Notes: generated by a model from the letters alone, not told the origin. DNA of 64,000 nucleotides from Lentisphaeria bacterium (GCA_017462015.1 JAFTRX010000026.1:1-64000); one strand, 5' to 3'; shown: positions 40,314-49,530, counted from the stretch's first letter. Numbers and translations: made by a program.

Positions 40314-42008
40314 ATGTTGAAAAGAGTTGTGTTGGCGGCAATGGCAGTTGCCGTGCTGAACTGCGGGTATGCGGCAGAGCGCAAGCCGGTAATGCGTGTG
40401 GCGGTCATCTCCGATACCCATGTCAAGGAAAAAGCGCAATCGGCATTTCTGGTTGGCGAAGCGTACAAACTTTTCCGTGCGCTCAATGTCGATGTGGTCA
40501 TTAACTGCGGTGACATCGGAGATCATTATAATGAAAAGGCGTATAAACATTACCGCAATGCGGTGAAAGCTGCATACGGCGAACAGAAGCTGCCGGTGGA
40601 GTTTTTTGCCTACGCCAACCACGATTTGCTCCGGCGCAAGCATAAGGAGAGTCAGGATAAGATTTTTGCCGATGTGAGAAAGCACTTGAATATTTTTCAT
40701 GCGCCGGAATCGATCACCAAGCTGAACGGTTACAACTTCGTTACGGTACGGCAGAGCATCGGCGAAAAGCAGTTTGAGCAGATGATCGCTCAAGCGGTAA
40801 AAGATACTCCCGATAAACCGGTCTTCCTTATCGACCATATCCCCGCGCACAGCACGGTGTGGGACAGTGATACCTGGGGCAGCGCGTGGCGGCGGAAAGT
40901 GTTGGAGAAATACCCGCAAGTGGTGCAGTTTTCCGGACACATCCACGGTACGCTTGCCAATGAGTTGAATATCTGGCAGGGAAAATTTACGGCGGTCAAC
41001 GCCGGCGGATTGGCATATTGGCACGCGGTGCTTATGGGAAATATTGTGGCAACACGCTATTCGGATATGGCACTGGTGATGGATGTGTACAAAGATAAAT
41101 TGGTCATGCGACGCTATTTTACCAAGACCAAAACGGAGTATCAGAAAGATTCTCCGTGGGTGGTCAAACTGCCGTACAAACCGGAAAATGCGGTTTATTC
41201 TCCGGAAAAACGCAATGCCGAGTCCAGTGCGCCGGAGTTTGCCAAAGATTCCAAAGTCACCGTGAGCGTGGAAGCTGACGGCGTCGTAGTGAAGTTCCCG
41301 CGCGCACAGCATAAAGATGGTGTGTTTTACTACAAGCAGGAACTTTTCCGCAAGGAAAACGGCAAGTGGGTGCGCTTTGCGCGCCGGGACATCATGGGTG
41401 ACTTTGATCTCAATCCCCGTCCGGCGGTGGTGGAATCGTTTATCAACATCGGTTATTTTGATGCCGGAAAAGAGTACAAAGTTGCTGTTACGCCGGTGCA
41501 TGCATTTGGAAAAGCCGGAAAAGCCATTGAAGGAACGTTTGCGGTCAAAGATGTGAACATCGGTTCGACGGTGGTTTTTGAAAGCCGCAACCCGATGAAG
41601 GATTGTCCGTTTTTGTGGGGACTTGCCGGCAATAAAGCCGTGGGTAAGGACAAAAACGGTTATTATGATTTCAAAGGGCAGGGCAGAGTGGTTTTCCCGG
41701 ATGAAATCTGGAAGGGACCGACCTATACCCAGTTCCGCATTACGGTGGAAATGCATGCCAAACAGGGGCGCAACCGCTGGACGTTGACCATGCGCAACAT
41801 CAAACCTACCAGCAATGGCAACAACCGCTTCTACACGGAGCCGGGAGATAACGGCGTTCAGCGGTACGTCTTTGATATGTACAAGAGCCATCCTTCATAC
41901 AAATATTGCCTGCTTATCCGTGAAGGTTCTCCCGGAAAAGTGCGGTTTGATTACATCAAAATCGAACGCTTGAAAGAACCGTTCCGGCGCGGGAAGACCC
42001 GGCAGTAA
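40314..42008 (+). CDS. Secreted calcineurin-like metallophosphoesterase
   Basis: This encodes a 564-residue exported protein. Signal peptide ~1-20 ends GYAAE. Residues ~25-260 carry metallophosphoesterase motifs: VISDTHVK (D-x-H), VINCGDIGDH (GD), YANHDLLR (NH[D/E]), DHIPAHS and FSGHIHGT (GHxH). Residues ~300-415 look like a fibronectin-like domain and ~440-560 like a carbohydrate-binding jelly roll. It may remove phosphate from a polysaccharide or glycolipid in the periplasm or outside. AGGAGG precedes the ATG. It stands alone and converges on the lactonase gene (stop codons adjacent). Confidence 0.88.
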   Translation: MLKRVVLAAMAVAVLNCGYAAERKPVMRVAVISDTHVKEKAQSAFLVGEAYKLFRALNVDVVINCGDIGDHYNEKAYKHYRNAVKAAYGEQKLPVEFFAYANHDLLRRKHKESQDKIFADVRKHLNIFHAPESITKLNGYNFVTVRQSIGEKQFEQMIAQAVKDTPDKPVFLIDHIPAHSTVWDSDTWGSAWRRKVLEKYPQVVQFSGHIHGTLANELNIWQGKFTAVNAGGLAYWHAVLMGNIVATRYSDMALVMDVYKDKLVMRRYFTKTKTEYQKDSPWVVKLPYKPENAVYSPEKRNAESSAPEFAKDSKVTVSVEADGVVVKFPRAQHKDGVFYYKQELFRKENGKWVRFARRDIMGDFDLNPRPAVVESFINIGYFDAGKEYKVAVTPVHAFGKAGKAIEGTFAVKDVNIGSTVVFESRNPMKDCPFLWGLAGNKAVGKDKNGYYDFKGQGRVVFPDEIWKGPTYTQFRITVEMHAKQGRNRWTLTMRNIKPTSNGNNRFYTEPGDNGVQRYVFDMYKSHPSYKYCLLIREGSPGKVRFDYIKIERLKEPFRRGKTRQ

Positions 42009-43097
42009 TCATTCGGCAACACATAACCCGATGCCGCGCGGAACAGGAATTTCTCCGGCAACGGGAATCAGATCGGCAGCCGCCTTGTTCAATGTGAACC
42101 GGGCGGCTGTTCCGCTTTTGAGGTTGACGGTCAACAACGTGCGGTCATCGTCCGTAAGCAGAATGTCACTGGGATATTTCCCGCCGGAAGCAACGGTTTT
42201 GACCAGTTTGAATTCTCCGTTGGGCAGTGTGGTAAAAATGGCAATATTATCATCGCCGCGGTTGGTGACAAAGAATAATTTTCCGCAGGAGGTCATCTTG
42301 ATTGCACCGGGATAATTGGGCGTTACCGCATCTCCTTTTCGGGTGGAGGCGGTTTTTATCAGATGCCACTTGCCTTTGCGGTTATGGAAGCTGGTGACGG
42401 TACTGGAAAGTTCATTGGCAACGAAGATGGTCTTCCCATCAGGAGAGAATACCAGATGGCGGGGACCGGAACCCGGCGCGAGGGTGAGCTTTTGGGTACA
42501 AGGCAGAGTTACTCCGTCGGCGGTACGGTCATAGATCCAAATCTCGTCAGTACCGAGGTCGCAGACGAAAAGTTGTTTGGAGACCGGATGGAAACCGACA
42601 AAGTGCGGGTGTGGAGATTTCTGTCTCCGGGTAACACTGTGACCGGTGTGCGGCAGATGACGCGGCGGAGAAACGGGATAACCGTTCTCAAGTTTGAATT
42701 CGCTGATGTCACCGTTGGAGTAATTTGCGGTATAGAGGTGTCTGCCGTCAGGTGAAATCGCCAGGTGGCACGGCGTTTGCCCTTCGGTTGAAACCAGTTT
42801 GCGCAGGATCATCATATCGGAACGCGCTTCGATAAAAGCTACGCCGCCGATACGGCGTTTGCTCCGTCCCGGCATCCGGGCAACCGTTCCGTACAGGAAC
42901 GCGTTATCGGGTGATTTTATCAGATAATTTAACGTCGGCAGGGCAAGTTTTTGTACCGGGGAACCATCGGTCACCTGATAGATGCCTCCGGTCATATTGC
43001 CGGATGAGGATATTGCCAGATAACTGGAGGAGGCACAACCGCAGAGAGCAGTCAGAGACAATGCGGCAAGAAACGGACGGAAAAATTTTTTCTTCAT
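42009..43097 (-). CDS. Lipoprotein of the lactonase (6-phosphogluconolactonase-like) family
   Basis: This encodes a 362-residue protein. Residues 1-20 form a lipoprotein signal with lipobox LCGC (Cys20). The rest is a seven-bladed beta-propeller of the PF10282 type (YbhE-like), with repeats such as CHLAISPDGRHLYTANYSNGDISEF (quoted in part as ISPDGRHLYTANYSNG) and GPRHLVFSPDGKTIFVANELSS (in part FSPDGKTIFVANE). True 6-phosphogluconolactonases are cytoplasmic, so an exported lipoprotein probably acts on another lactone or as a binding protein. A promoter with TTGCAA and TATATT lies just upstream. Confidence 0.87.
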   Translation of the reverse strand: MKKKFFRPFLAALSLTALCGCASSSYLAISSSGNMTGGIYQVTDGSPVQKLALPTLNYLIKSPDNAFLYGTVARMPGRSKRRIGGVAFIEARSDMMILRKLVSTEGQTPCHLAISPDGRHLYTANYSNGDISEFKLENGYPVSPPRHLPHTGHSVTRRQKSPHPHFVGFHPVSKQLFVCDLGTDEIWIYDRTADGVTLPCTQKLTLAPGSGPRHLVFSPDGKTIFVANELSSTVTSFHNRKGKWHLIKTASTRKGDAVTPNYPGAIKMTSCGKLFFVTNRGDDNIAIFTTLPNGEFKLVKTVASGGKYPSDILLTDDDRTLLTVNLKSGTAARFTLNKAAADLIPVAGEIPVPRGIGLCVAE

Positions 43098-43137
43098 ATA
43101 TACCTCCAGGGTGTTGCGGGAACTTCAAACTGGAGGT

Positions 43138-43166
43138 AATATAACATCAGGCGCGGAACATTGCAA
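43138..43166 (-). promoter_or_regulatory. Promoter of lipoprotein lactonase gene
   Basis: On the minus strand TTGCAA, 17 bases ending in TGATGT, then TATATT (43143 down to 43138), 41 bases before the start. Confidence 0.65.
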
Positions 43167-43187
43167 GAAATATTCTGCCGGAGATGG

Positions 43188-43916
43188 TTAAAATTTACCG
43201 TGGATAAAGAATTTTTTTATCAGTGCCGCCGTTTCCGGGTCATACTGCATTTTGACATGGTTTGCCGCCGTGGAGGTGACGTGTTTGGCATCGGGCGCGT
43301 GGGCGGAAGTGAGATCGACCAGACCGTCAGCCTGATCGCTGAGAAAAAGTTTTCCCGGCCAGTGACCGTTGTTGGTACTGGTTATCACTGCAATCTCCAA
43401 GTTCGGAATGTCGGGAGTTGTGAGCTTGGTGCGCGCGGAACACTTCAATGCATGCAGCGGTTTCCATATCCATCCGGCACCGGGGAAGTACAGGGCAATA
43501 TCCGCCAGCTTGGAACCAAAATGCGGAGTCCCGACACAAATCAGCTTCCGGACGTTGGCAGGACGGTGTTTGTGCAGATATTCCCGCGCCAGCAGACCGC
43601 CCATGCTGTGACCGGCAATGTAAATGTGATCGTACTGGTGCGGTTTTGCCGCATTGATGGTGTCGGTCAACTCTTTCAAGCAGGTTTCAAAACTGGAAAA
43701 AGTGGTCGGCAGATCGGGCGTGATGACGTCGGTGAATTCCGGCGCAAGAGCCTTTTTCCAAAATTGCATGTCATCGGCTCCTTTGCAGAAGCCGTGGATG
43801 AGAATGACCAGAGTTTTTTCTTTTTTATGCATGGCAGCGGCGGGTGCGGCAAGCGCTTCTCCTGTTGCAAGAAACAGGAGAAGGAGCAATACCGTCAGAT
43901 GTGAAATTTTGTTCAT
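43188..43916 (-). CDS. Secreted alpha/beta-hydrolase (lipase-like)
   Basis: This encodes a 242-residue exported esterase or lipase. Signal peptide ~1-23 ends EALAAP. LVILIHGFCKGADD carries the oxyanion-hole HG motif, and IAGHSMGGLLAREYL carries the nucleophile Ser in GHSMGG. Asp (QADGLVD) and His (ANHVKM) complete a plausible triad. The start at 43916 gives a clean signal peptide; the in-frame extension up to 43973 is partly encoded by a repeated sequence (43946-43969). No strong ribosome site is visible. The substrate is unknown. Confidence 0.85.
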   Translation of the reverse strand: MNKISHLTVLLLLLFLATGEALAAPAAAMHKKEKTLVILIHGFCKGADDMQFWKKALAPEFTDVITPDLPTTFSSFETCLKELTDTINAAKPHQYDHIYIAGHSMGGLLAREYLHKHRPANVRKLICVGTPHFGSKLADIALYFPGAGWIWKPLHALKCSARTKLTTPDIPNLEIAVITSTNNGHWPGKLFLSDQADGLVDLTSAHAPDAKHVTSTAANHVKMQYDPETAALIKKFFIHGKF

Positions 43917-43971
43917 AAAAAACTTTGTTGTTTCATAAGAAACGACCGGTTGCGACAGACCATTTTGAACC

Positions 43972-43998
43972 AAAAAAAGGCGCTCCCGAAGGAACGCC
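43972..43998 (-). terminator. Terminator of secreted phosphoesterase gene
   Basis: On the minus strand GGCGTTCC and GGAGCGCC form an 8-bp stem (one G-U pair) around a TTCG tetraloop, followed by TTTTTTT. It lies 9 bases after the stop codon at 44007. Confidence 0.9.
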
Positions 43999-44006
43999 GG
44001 AGTTTG

Positions 44007-45221
44007 TTATTCAAGAACGAAGGTGAATTCGTTTTTGGCATCGGTTTTCCATGCCATGTGGTTGGTGGAGGTCGAACCGTAGAAGAAGGGGGAGAAGGTC
44101 GTAGCCTTGACGGTCTTGCGGTCCGGCATGAATTCGAGCAGACGGAGCCAGCCGTCGCCGCCATTGCCGCTGAAGCCGCCGCCGATAGCCTGGGTGTTGA
44201 AGACCAGCTGGGCAACGTTATTGCCGGATTGGTTTTTCGCCCAGGAGAAGCCGACTGCATGTTCCCAGCTGTCGGGTTTGCAGACGTGACCGCAGACGAC
44301 CATGCGGATGTTCTTGGCGGGATAGACCAGCTTCTGGAAGATCTGTTCACCGGGGTTGCCGCCGGCTTTGCTCAGAGCATATTTTTCCTTTTCGATACGG
44401 TTACCGCTGGCGCGCATGTAGCTGTGGGTGACAACGATACCGATGTGGTTTTCAAAGCGTTTCATATCAGCGATCTTCTTTGCCCAGGCCAAATCTTTGT
44501 CAGTCGGGGCGAAGGCGAGGGAGATGACCAGAAATTTTCTGCCGTCGGGGAGGGGGGCGGTGAATTCGTACGCCGCAGTTTCCAGAGTTCTGACACCGAA
44601 GGTGTTGGGAGCGCAGGAGACCAGCTGACGGCGGGTGAGCGGGTTGCGGTCAGTCGGGAAATAATCATTGAGGCGGCAGGCGCGGGTTTCGGCGCTGCTG
44701 ACACCGTAGTCGTGGTTGCCGGTGCAGAGGATGTAGGGAAGTTCGCCGTCCATACGTTCCATGATGCGGGAGAAGGCTTTCCACTGTTCATGGGCGATCA
44801 GGTCACGCAATTTGCCGGAACGGAAGAAACGGGTTTCGGGGATTTGGTCGACATATCCCTGGTCGTTACCGTAGGTCAGGTCTCCAGTGAAAAGAACCTG
44901 CTGGATATTCATCTCTTCACGGCGGCGAACCATCCACGCCATCATCATGTCCATGATACCATGATTTTCGATCTGTTTGATATAGGTCTGGGTGTCCGGC
45001 ACAATGACCATGGTCCAGGAACCGTTGGCAGTGAGTTTGGGGTGTCTGACGACTGGGGTTGCCGCTTTTTTTGCTTTTTGCGGAGCTTTCTTTTCCGTCT
45101 TGACAGCGGGAGCAGCTTTCACTTCCGCTTTTTTCGCCGGAGCGGCAGATGCAGCGGCAGATGTTGACAGCAAAAACGCTGCTGCAACAGCACTCAACAA
45201 CATGGAGGATTTTTTCAACAT
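44007..45221 (-). CDS. Secreted metallophosphoesterase with Lys/Ala linker
   Basis: This encodes a 404-residue exported protein. The signal peptide (~1-26) is followed by a 30-residue basic linker rich in Lys, Ala and Pro (~28-57). Then come metallophosphoesterase motifs: VIVPDTQTY, VLFTGDLTYGND, LCTGNHDYG and VVTHSYMR, with VVCGHVCKPD near the C-terminal part. It lies 90 bases upstream of the lipase-like gene but has its own strong terminator. The substrate is unknown. A similar Lys/Ala linker follows the signal peptide of the hydrolase at 51090-52118. Confidence 0.87.
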   Translation of the reverse strand: MLKKSSMLLSAVAAAFLLSTSAAASAAPAKKAEVKAAPAVKTEKKAPQKAKKAATPVVRHPKLTANGSWTMVIVPDTQTYIKQIENHGIMDMMMAWMVRRREEMNIQQVLFTGDLTYGNDQGYVDQIPETRFFRSGKLRDLIAHEQWKAFSRIMERMDGELPYILCTGNHDYGVSSAETRACRLNDYFPTDRNPLTRRQLVSCAPNTFGVRTLETAAYEFTAPLPDGRKFLVISLAFAPTDKDLAWAKKIADMKRFENHIGIVVTHSYMRASGNRIEKEKYALSKAGGNPGEQIFQKLVYPAKNIRMVVCGHVCKPDSWEHAVGFSWAKNQSGNNVAQLVFNTQAIGGGFSGNGGDGWLRLLEFMPDRKTVKATTFSPFFYGSTSTNHMAWKTDAKNEFTFVLE

Positions 45222-45268
45222 AATAATGCCCTTTCAATAATTTATGACGTGGTTGTTGTCGGTGTTTT

Positions 45269-45297
45269 AAGATACACCGGATTTCATTTTTTTTCAA
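45269..45297 (-). promoter_or_regulatory. Promoter of secreted metallophosphoesterase gene
   Basis: On the minus strand TTGAAA, 17 bases ending in GGTG, then TATCTT (45274 down to 45269), 48 bases before the start. Confidence 0.55.
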
Positions 45298-45339
45298 ATA
45301 ACACGTTGAAAAAATGTGAAAAATCCTTCGTTTGACAGG

Positions 45340-45367
45340 TTGAATTTTGTCTCTTTTGTGTTAAATT
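45340..45367 (+). promoter_or_regulatory. Promoter of proA
   Basis: TTGAAT, 16 bases, TAAATT (45362-45367), 39 bases before the ATG. A TTGACA (45332-45337) overlaps but lacks a matching -10. Confidence 0.45.
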
Positions 45368-45406
45368 ACTTTAATTCCGGTAAATTTATTTTTTTTGAGG
45401 TAAAAT

Positions 45407-46648
45407 ATGGGCATTGCTGAACAAATGGCGCGCCGCGCAAAAGATGCGGCACAAGTTTTGAGAACTGTTACTCCGGCTTGCAGAGCTGAAGCGTTGAACA
45501 AAATGGCTGATAAACTGATCGCTTGCAAGGATGAGGTACTGCGTGCCAACGCCGATGATATTGCCAACGCAGGTGAATTGACTCCCGCATTTAAAAAACG
45601 TTTGACCGTGGATGAAAAGGTTTTCAATTACATGGTAAAACGTCTACAGGAAGCCGCCGCTCTGCCTGATCCTGTCGGCAGAATCATTGAAGCGCGCACC
45701 ATGCCCAGTGGACTTCAGGTTAAAAGAGTTGCGGTTCCCATCGGTGTTATTGCCATGATTTATGAAGCCCGTCCCAATGTGACGACCGATGCGGCGGCAG
45801 TTGCTTTGAAAAGCGGCAATGCCGTCGTCTTGAAAGGCGGTTCGGAATCTCTGCGCACCAATATGGTGCTGGCTCAGGCTATGCGTGAAGCGGCTGTTGA
45901 AGCCGGTTTGCCTGCGGATGCCGTCCAGCTCATCCCCAGTACCGACCGCGCCGATGTCGCGGAACTCTTGAAGCAGGATGAGTTTATCGATCTGATAATC
46001 CCGCGCGGCGGAAAAAGTTTGATCAAAGCTATCGCCGAAGGGACCCGTATCCCTGTTTTGAAGCATTATGACGGTATCTGTCACCAGTTTGTTGCTGCTG
46101 ATGCCGACGTCGATATGGCGGTCAACGTGGTGGTAAATTCCAAGTGCCAGAATGTTGCAGTGTGCAATGCACTGGAAACATTGTTGATAGACTCTGCCGC
46201 TTCAGACGTGCTGGTAAAAAGTATCGCCCGCGCTTTGCAGGAACACGGTGTCGAACTTCGTGGATGCCCCGCCTTCTGTTCGATCGTTCCCGGTTGTATT
46301 CCGGCAACGGATGATGATTGGGACAGCGAATATTTAAGCAGCATTCTTTCCGTGAAAATGGTCGATGGCATCCGTGGCGCAATGAAACATATTGCCGAAC
46401 ACGGTTCCGGTCACACTGACGGAATAATCACCTCTTCCGATGCGCTGGCGGCGGAATTTGTAACCAATGTCGATTCAGCCTCCGTTCTGGTGAACGCTTC
46501 CACCCGCCTTTCCGGGGGAGGGGATTACGGCATGGGGGCGGTCGTCGGTATCAGCACTGATCGTCTGCATGCCCGTGGCCCGGTCGGTCCGGCTGAACTC
46601 TGCACCTACAAATGGGTTGCAGTTGGCACGGGCCAACTCCGCGATTGA
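45407..46648 (+). CDS. proA: Gamma-glutamyl phosphate reductase
   Basis: This encodes a 413-residue NADPH-dependent enzyme of the aldehyde dehydrogenase superfamily, the second step of proline synthesis from glutamate. Motifs include PIGVIAMIYEARPNVTTDAA (quoted in part as IGVIAMIYEARPN), GNAVVLKGGSES, IPRGGKSLI, and the catalytic Cys region SKCQNVAVCNALETLL (in part KCQNVAVCNALE). Length is typical. proB is not adjacent, so the usual proBA pair is split. It converges on yccF across a repeat-rich gap. Confidence 0.96.
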   Translation: MGIAEQMARRAKDAAQVLRTVTPACRAEALNKMADKLIACKDEVLRANADDIANAGELTPAFKKRLTVDEKVFNYMVKRLQEAAALPDPVGRIIEARTMPSGLQVKRVAVPIGVIAMIYEARPNVTTDAAAVALKSGNAVVLKGGSESLRTNMVLAQAMREAAVEAGLPADAVQLIPSTDRADVAELLKQDEFIDLIIPRGGKSLIKAIAEGTRIPVLKHYDGICHQFVAADADVDMAVNVVVNSKCQNVAVCNALETLLIDSAASDVLVKSIARALQEHGVELRGCPAFCSIVPGCIPATDDDWDSEYLSSILSVKMVDGIRGAMKHIAEHGSGHTDGIITSSDALAAEFVTNVDSASVLVNASTRLSGGGDYGMGAVVGISTDRLHARGPVGPAELCTYKWVAVGTGQLRD

Positions 46649-46901
46649 GTCCGGCGGCAATCTCGCTTGCTCCCGCGGACCTTGCGGCGTTCGCCGCTCG
46701 GGTCGAGTACAGTCGTACACTCCCCTCGCTTCTCACTTGCAAAATCCCCGGATAGCGGCGCGATATTGCCGCCGCCTAGAGGAGCGGAGTTGTCTGGCGT
46801 ATGTGTCGCCTTGCGGCGACCAATGCGGTGGTGATGGGCGCCGCCTGACGGCGGCTTATGCAACGCCTTGCGGCGTTTGGTTGACTGGTGCGGCGTTGGG
46901 G
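46649..46901. repeat. Repeat-rich gap: family B copy 3 and GC-rich hairpins
   Basis: The copy of dispersed repeat B contains GAGTACAGTCGTACACTC at 46706-46723. Four GC-rich hairpins accompany it: GCGGCG/CGCCGC (46685-46698), GTCGCC/GGCGAC (46806-46821), GCCGCC/GGCGGC (46841-46856) and AACGCC/GGCGTT (46863-46878). The last three share 6-bp stems and 4-base loops. No gene is visible. Confidence 0.75.
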
Positions 46902-47456
46902 TTAACGCTGGTTGTTGCCGTTGGGCGGGTAATACTGCTGCTGCGGCTGCTGGTAATACTGTTGCGGCGGCTGCTGGTAATACGGTTGCTGCGGCTGCTG
47001 GCAATACGGTTGTCCCTGCGCCATGGCAACGACTCTCTGGGCGTGCTGCATTTTTACCGCCGCGGCGATTTCACTGGAAACAATTCTTTTGCCCAGCGGC
47101 GCAAACGAAACTATCGCCAGTTTGAAATGTGCAAGTCCGAAGGGGATGCCGATGATACTCGTAAAACAGGTAATACCCGCAATAATATTGAACAGCGAAA
47201 GCCAGAATCCGGAGATGATGCACCACAAAATATTCATTATCGTAGTTCCGGGGATGATTTTTTCTCCCAGCATATCTGCCGGAACCAGCTCTTTCCCAAA
47301 AGGGAAGAAGGCAAAATTGGAAATCCGGAAACAGGCGACACCAATGGGAATACCGATGACAGTTATGCACCACAGGCATCCTGAAAGCAGCCACAACAAT
47401 CCCAGAAGCCAGCCTCCTCCGAAAACAAACCACAAAATATTACCGATAAGAGCCAT
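46902..47456 (-). CDS. yccF: YccF-domain membrane protein with Q/Y/P-rich tail
   Basis: This encodes a 184-residue inner-membrane protein with two YccF domains (DUF307): IGNILWFVFGGGW, GIPIGVACFRI, then NILWCIISGFWL and GIPFGLAHFKLA. The last ~40 residues are a low-complexity tail of repeated PYYQQP and QQYYQQP units, encoded by tandem CTG/CGG-rich DNA (46915-47010), a likely length-variable site. The start at 47456 was chosen because the YccF domain begins there. The function of YccF is unknown. Confidence 0.88.
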   Translation of the reverse strand: MALIGNILWFVFGGGWLLGLLWLLSGCLWCITVIGIPIGVACFRISNFAFFPFGKELVPADMLGEKIIPGTTIMNILWCIISGFWLSLFNIIAGITCFTSIIGIPFGLAHFKLAIVSFAPLGKRIVSSEIAAAVKMQHAQRVVAMAQGQPYCQQPQQPYYQQPPQQYYQQPQQQYYPPNGNNQR

Positions 47457-47590
47457 TTTCCTTGTTTTCCTTTTTATTGTTTTTGAAATCCCACACGTCC
47501 CTTTTGAACGCTCCACCCATTAAAATAACACATCTTGTCAACTATTGCAAGTACCAAATAAGAATTTTTACTCTTGTTGCATAATATCGT

Positions 47591-47619
47591 TTGAATTTAA
47601 AGCTCAAATGTGATATATT
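47591..47619 (+). promoter_or_regulatory. Promoter of tsaD-gph-cca
   Basis: TTGAAT, 17 bases ending in TGTGA, then TATATT (47614-47619). The start codon is ~174 bases on, leaving a long leader that includes the tail of repeat family B (~47732-47762). Confidence 0.6.
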
Positions 47620-47792
47620 TCTCAGCGAAACATTATTTACTATCAGGTAATGTCTTGAATTTTGTGAAACGCGCATGACAGGACTTGCTGCACTGAATAT
47701 TATGGTGCAAAAGCCAGAGTAAAACGGCTTACCCGCGAGGCGCCGCAGGTTGTATTTTTACAAAACAGACATGATTACTTTAAGGAGTGTTT

Positions 47793-48869
47793 ATGAGTTT
47801 GATTCTCGGTTTGGAAAGCAGTTGCGATGAGACTGCGGCAGCTGTTGTTCAGGATGGAAATACGGTTCTCGGCAGTGAAGTTGCATCCCAAATCGCGCGG
47901 CATGCTCCGCATGGCGGCGTGGTTCCGGAACTGGCGGCGCGCGAGCATTTGAAAGCACTGCTTCCGGTCACAGAAAGTGCATTGAAAAACGCCGGTGTCA
48001 CCATGGCTGATATCGATGCCGTGGCGGTAACTCAGGGACCCGGTCTGATCCCGGCACTTCTGGTCGGATTGAACTATGCCAAAGGTTTGGCGCAGGCTAA
48101 CCATTTGCCGCTGATCGGAGTGAACCATTTCCTTGCGCACATTTACGGAGCATTTCTTGATGGCGGTGCAGAGATGCTGAAAAATCCGGATACTTACCCG
48201 CTTCTGGCTCTGGTCGTTTCCGGCGGTCATACCTCTTTGCTGCTGGTTGACCGTGACGGTTCCGCCCGTCAGCTCGGCTGTACCATCGACGATGCCGCAG
48301 GTGAAGCCCTCGATAAAGGAGCCAAACTGCTCGGACTTGGTTATCCCGGCGGCCCGATCATGCAGAAAACTGCGGAAAATGGTGACAAAGAACGCTTTGT
48401 ATTTCCCCGTCCTTTGACCGGCGGTGCCGGAAAACCGGTTGCTCCGGAGAACCGTTACAACTTCAGTTTCAGCGGTATCAAGACGGCTTTGCTTTACCAC
48501 GTCCGCAATGCTGCTGAAAGTGATGTTGCTTCCCCCGGCTGGCTGGCGGATACGGTTGCTTCTTATCAGGAAGCGGTGGTGGATGTCCTCGTCCGGAAGA
48601 CTCTTTCGGCGGTTAAAGATTTCCCGGTTCGCACCGTGGTCGTTGCCGGTGGTGTCGCCTGTAATGCCGAACTGCGCCGCCAGATGAGTGAACGTCTGCC
48701 CCGCAAGGTCACTTTGAAGTTGGCTCCTCCGAAATATTGTACGGATAATGCGGCGATGGTGGGCGGCTTGGCGTACCATGCTTTCAAGCGCGGGGAGTTT
48801 TCCGGTTTGTCGATAGACTCTTTTGCCCGTCTGCCCCGGATCGTTTCCGTACCTTTTGTAGAAAAATAA
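47793..48869 (+). CDS. tsaD: tRNA N6-adenosine threonylcarbamoyltransferase TsaD
   Basis: This encodes a 358-residue Kae1/Gcp family protein that transfers threonylcarbamoyl to A37 of ANN-decoding tRNAs. It has ILGLESSCDETAAAVV at the start, the iron-binding HFLAHIYGAF (H-x3-H), the nucleotide site VVSGGHTSLLLV, and VAGGVACNAELR with a C-terminal CTDNAAM. The start at 47793 has AAGGAG upstream. It heads an operon with gph and cca. TcdA at 22221-22922 may process its product. Confidence 0.96.
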   Translation: MSLILGLESSCDETAAAVVQDGNTVLGSEVASQIARHAPHGGVVPELAAREHLKALLPVTESALKNAGVTMADIDAVAVTQGPGLIPALLVGLNYAKGLAQANHLPLIGVNHFLAHIYGAFLDGGAEMLKNPDTYPLLALVVSGGHTSLLLVDRDGSARQLGCTIDDAAGEALDKGAKLLGLGYPGGPIMQKTAENGDKERFVFPRPLTGGAGKPVAPENRYNFSFSGIKTALLYHVRNAAESDVASPGWLADTVASYQEAVVDVLVRKTLSAVKDFPVRTVVVAGGVACNAELRRQMSERLPRKVTLKLAPPKYCTDNAAMVGGLAYHAFKRGEFSGLSIDSFARLPRIVSVPFVEK

Positions 48870-48891
48870 ACAACATCTTTTGAGGTTTTAT

Positions 48892-49530
48892 ATGGCAAAG
48901 CTTTTGGTTTTTGATTTGGATGGAACTTTGATCGATTCCCGGCAAGATTTGGCTGCCGCTGTAAATTTTATGCGTCAGAGCATGGGGCTTGAGCCTTTGG
49001 ATCGTGCGCGTGTCGTCTCCATGATCGGCAACGGAGTCAACAGTCTGGTTCGCCGTGCGGTTGCGGATGCTGATGTCGATTTTGAAACGGCTTTGAAACG
49101 CATGAAACGTTTCTATGCTGATAACCTTCTGGCATCGACGGTGCTCTATCCCGGCGTTGAAGAGGGGTTGAACGTTTTGAAAAACATGTCGCTGAAACTG
49201 GCTGTCGTTACCAATAAACCGGCGGCGGCGACATTGAAGATTCTGGAAGCTCTCGGTGTGGCTAAATATTTTTCCGACATCATCGGCGGAGATGGCGAGT
49301 ATCCGTTGAAGCCGGCTCCGGATGCATTGATTGCGCTTCAGAAAAAGTATAATCTTTCTGCCAGCGACTGCTGGATGATAGGCGATCATTACACCGATCT
49401 GGAGGCCGGACGTCACGCCGGTTTCCGCCGGATTCAGGTGACCTACGGCTTCGGCGAAGCCCGGGAGGAAACGCCGGATTATACGGTCGATAGCTTCAGT
49501 GAAATCGCTGATTTGATCCGGGGATTCTGA
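48892..49530 (+). CDS. gph: HAD-family phosphatase (phosphoglycolate phosphatase-like)
   Basis: This encodes a 212-residue HAD hydrolase. Motif I is VFDLDGTLIDS, motif II is VVTNKP, the Lys is in GEYPLKPAPD, and motif IV is MIGDHYTDLEAGRHAG (quoted in part as MIGDHYTDLEAG). It fits Gph, which removes phosphate from 2-phosphoglycolate, but related HADs differ in substrate. The start at 48892 has TTTGAGG upstream. It lies 22 bases after tsaD and 5 bases before cca. Confidence 0.85.
   Translation: MAKLLVFDLDGTLIDSRQDLAAAVNFMRQSMGLEPLDRARVVSMIGNGVNSLVRRAVADADVDFETALKRMKRFYADNLLASTVLYPGVEEGLNVLKNMSLKLAVVTNKPAAATLKILEALGVAKYFSDIIGGDGEYPLKPAPDALIALQKKYNLSASDCWMIGDHYTDLEAGRHAGFRRIQVTYGFGEAREETPDYTVDSFSEIADLIRGF

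Noticed and set aside
43102-43137. ACCTCCAG/CTGGAGGT inverted repeat that could hide the ribosome site of the lactonase gene
   Set aside because: The upstream arm lies between the predicted -10 (43138-43143) and the expected transcription start, so it would mostly not be transcribed.
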